In this document: positions 63,509 through 64,000 of the stretch, in pieces
Layout of the letters: each line of letters starts with the position of its first letter
How positions within the stretch are numbered: the first letter of the stretch is position 1
The notes under the pieces: generated by a model
The model's input: only the letters and a program-made list of their open reading frames with translations
Database searches by the model: none
Told to the model about the DNA's origin: nothing
From: CAVQRC01 sp963715045
Lineage (GTDB): Bacteria; Planctomycetota; Planctomycetia; Pirellulales; Lacipirellulaceae
Assembly (NCBI GenBank): GCA_963715045.1
Contig: CAVQRC010000002.1
Span: 141,072-205,071 of the forward strand
Length of the DNA stretch: 64,000 nucleotides
Reading direction: 5' to 3'
Made by a program: the position numbers and the translations under genes

Positions 63509-64000
63509 TCACAGGTTGTCGCCGTCCCTGTCTTCCGCGCCCGCCCCGACCACCGGCTCCGCCGCTCTCTCGTCGCCGAAGGTCGCCTCCAGTCCCAGGG
63601 CGAACTGCGTTCGTTCGTCGGGAGACAGCCTCGCCTCCGGGTGAAGCCACAGGTAGTTGGGCAACGGCATCTCTCCCGACTCGACCATCCCGGCGGCTTC
63701 GTCCGTATCGCCCATCTCTCTGGCCGAGATGTTGAAACGCTCACGACCTTTCGTCACGTGGCCGATCACGCGCCACGACATCGGGGCGACCCACGAATAC
63801 CAGGGCCATCGTGTCTCGTGACTGTGACAGTTCGCGCAACAGCGACGGAACGTCTGTTCCGTCTTCGGAGAATCCCGGCCGGCGACCTGCCGCTCAACCG
63901 GCGGATTCGTTCGCCTGCCGGAGAAAACCACGCAGGCAGCCAGGACAACGAACACAACGACAAGGGCAAACACCGCAAGACGTCGTTCGCGATACGTAGG
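63509..64000 (-). CDS. Haem-binding domain (c-type cytochrome-like) protein, N-terminus beyond window
   Basis: At least 163 residues; the frame is still open at the right edge ('TYRERRLAVFALVVVFVVLA'), so the start is outside or very near 64,000. One membrane anchor is followed by the haem-attachment motif 'RRCCANCHSHETRWPWYSWV' (CxxCH) near residue 55, then 'APMSWRVIGHVTKGRERFNI' and 'MPLPNYLWLHPEARLSPDE'. This matches the Haem_bd family of small periplasmic cytochrome-like proteins found in Planctomycetes and Bacteroidota. It is an electron-transfer or redox-sensing protein by family; no partner is visible. It is intact in the part seen. It ends 26 bases before the URO-D-like start on the same strand. 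Confidence 0.82.
   Translation of the reverse strand, partial: PTYRERRLAVFALVVVFVVLAACVVFSGRRTNPPVERQVAGRDSPKTEQTFRRCCANCHSHETRWPWYSWVAPMSWRVIGHVTKGRERFNISAREMGDTDEAAGMVESGEMPLPNYLWLHPEARLSPDERTQFALGLEATFGDERAAEPVVGAGAEDRDGDNL

Overview
The window looks like two different genomes joined near position 43,500. The left part (1-43,500) is a planctomycete, most likely of the order Pirellulales. The supporting families are a DUF1559 pilin-like protein, a surface protein with the planctomycete N-terminal signature 'FESLEAKRLMAGD', DUF1080 proteins, a sigma/FecR pair, and dockerin-like repeats followed by PEP-CTERM tails. Intergenic 'TTAGTCATT' and 'CCTCCAG' satellites agree with this. The right part (43,500-64,000) is also GC-rich but lacks all of these repeats and carries its own families of hairpin repeats. 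It encodes OPT-like/DUF6785-type membrane proteins, FtsX permeases, a UroD-like protein and TsaA, a mix seen in Planctomycetes, Lentisphaerota, Kiritimatiellota and Hydrogenedentes-type bacteria.

Left part, in order: a Gfo/Idh oxidoreductase followed by a LarA-like gene cut by the window edge; RecQ; an SDR, a DUF1559 protein and a repeat-rich surface protein; a D-2-hydroxyacid dehydrogenase; a ribose-type ABC permease and binding lipoprotein with no ATPase gene; CutC; a four-copy tandem array of a palindromic REP-like unit; a DUF1080 protein; a REP-associated Y1 transposase (RAYT) inside a 0.9-kb element with 112-bp inverted repeats of the same REP family; a lipA-E1alpha-E1beta-E2 cluster for a branched-chain 2-oxoacid dehydrogenase; cysK; a sigma/FecR/dockerin/PEP-CTERM run with overlapping stop-start codons; a maltodextrin module (GH13 amylase lipoprotein, binding-protein/permease fusion, MalG, MalK); a second DUF1080 protein; CbiX and DUF309 proteins; a large secreted protein; a small zincin; and a two-gene membrane module.

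Right part: a beta-propeller protein truncated at the junction, a parallel beta-helix lipoprotein, an FkbM methyltransferase, a long repeat propeller protein, and then a co-directional cluster of OPT-like protein, pseudo-M28/FtsX giant, OPT-like protein and short FtsX. TsaA, a UroD-like gene and an edge-truncated haem-binding protein follow on the other strand.

Many genes are broken by single-base indels. There are about seven in the left 43 kb and more than twenty in the right 20 kb, nearly all +1 insertions, and conserved motifs resume immediately in the next frame. This is the pattern of uncorrected sequencing error, so most broken genes here are probably intact in the organism. The best-supported unusual biology is the REP/RAYT element with its tandem array, the OPT/FtsX/pseudo-peptidase cluster without an ATPase, and right-half hairpin repeats whose stems differ between copies but stay paired.
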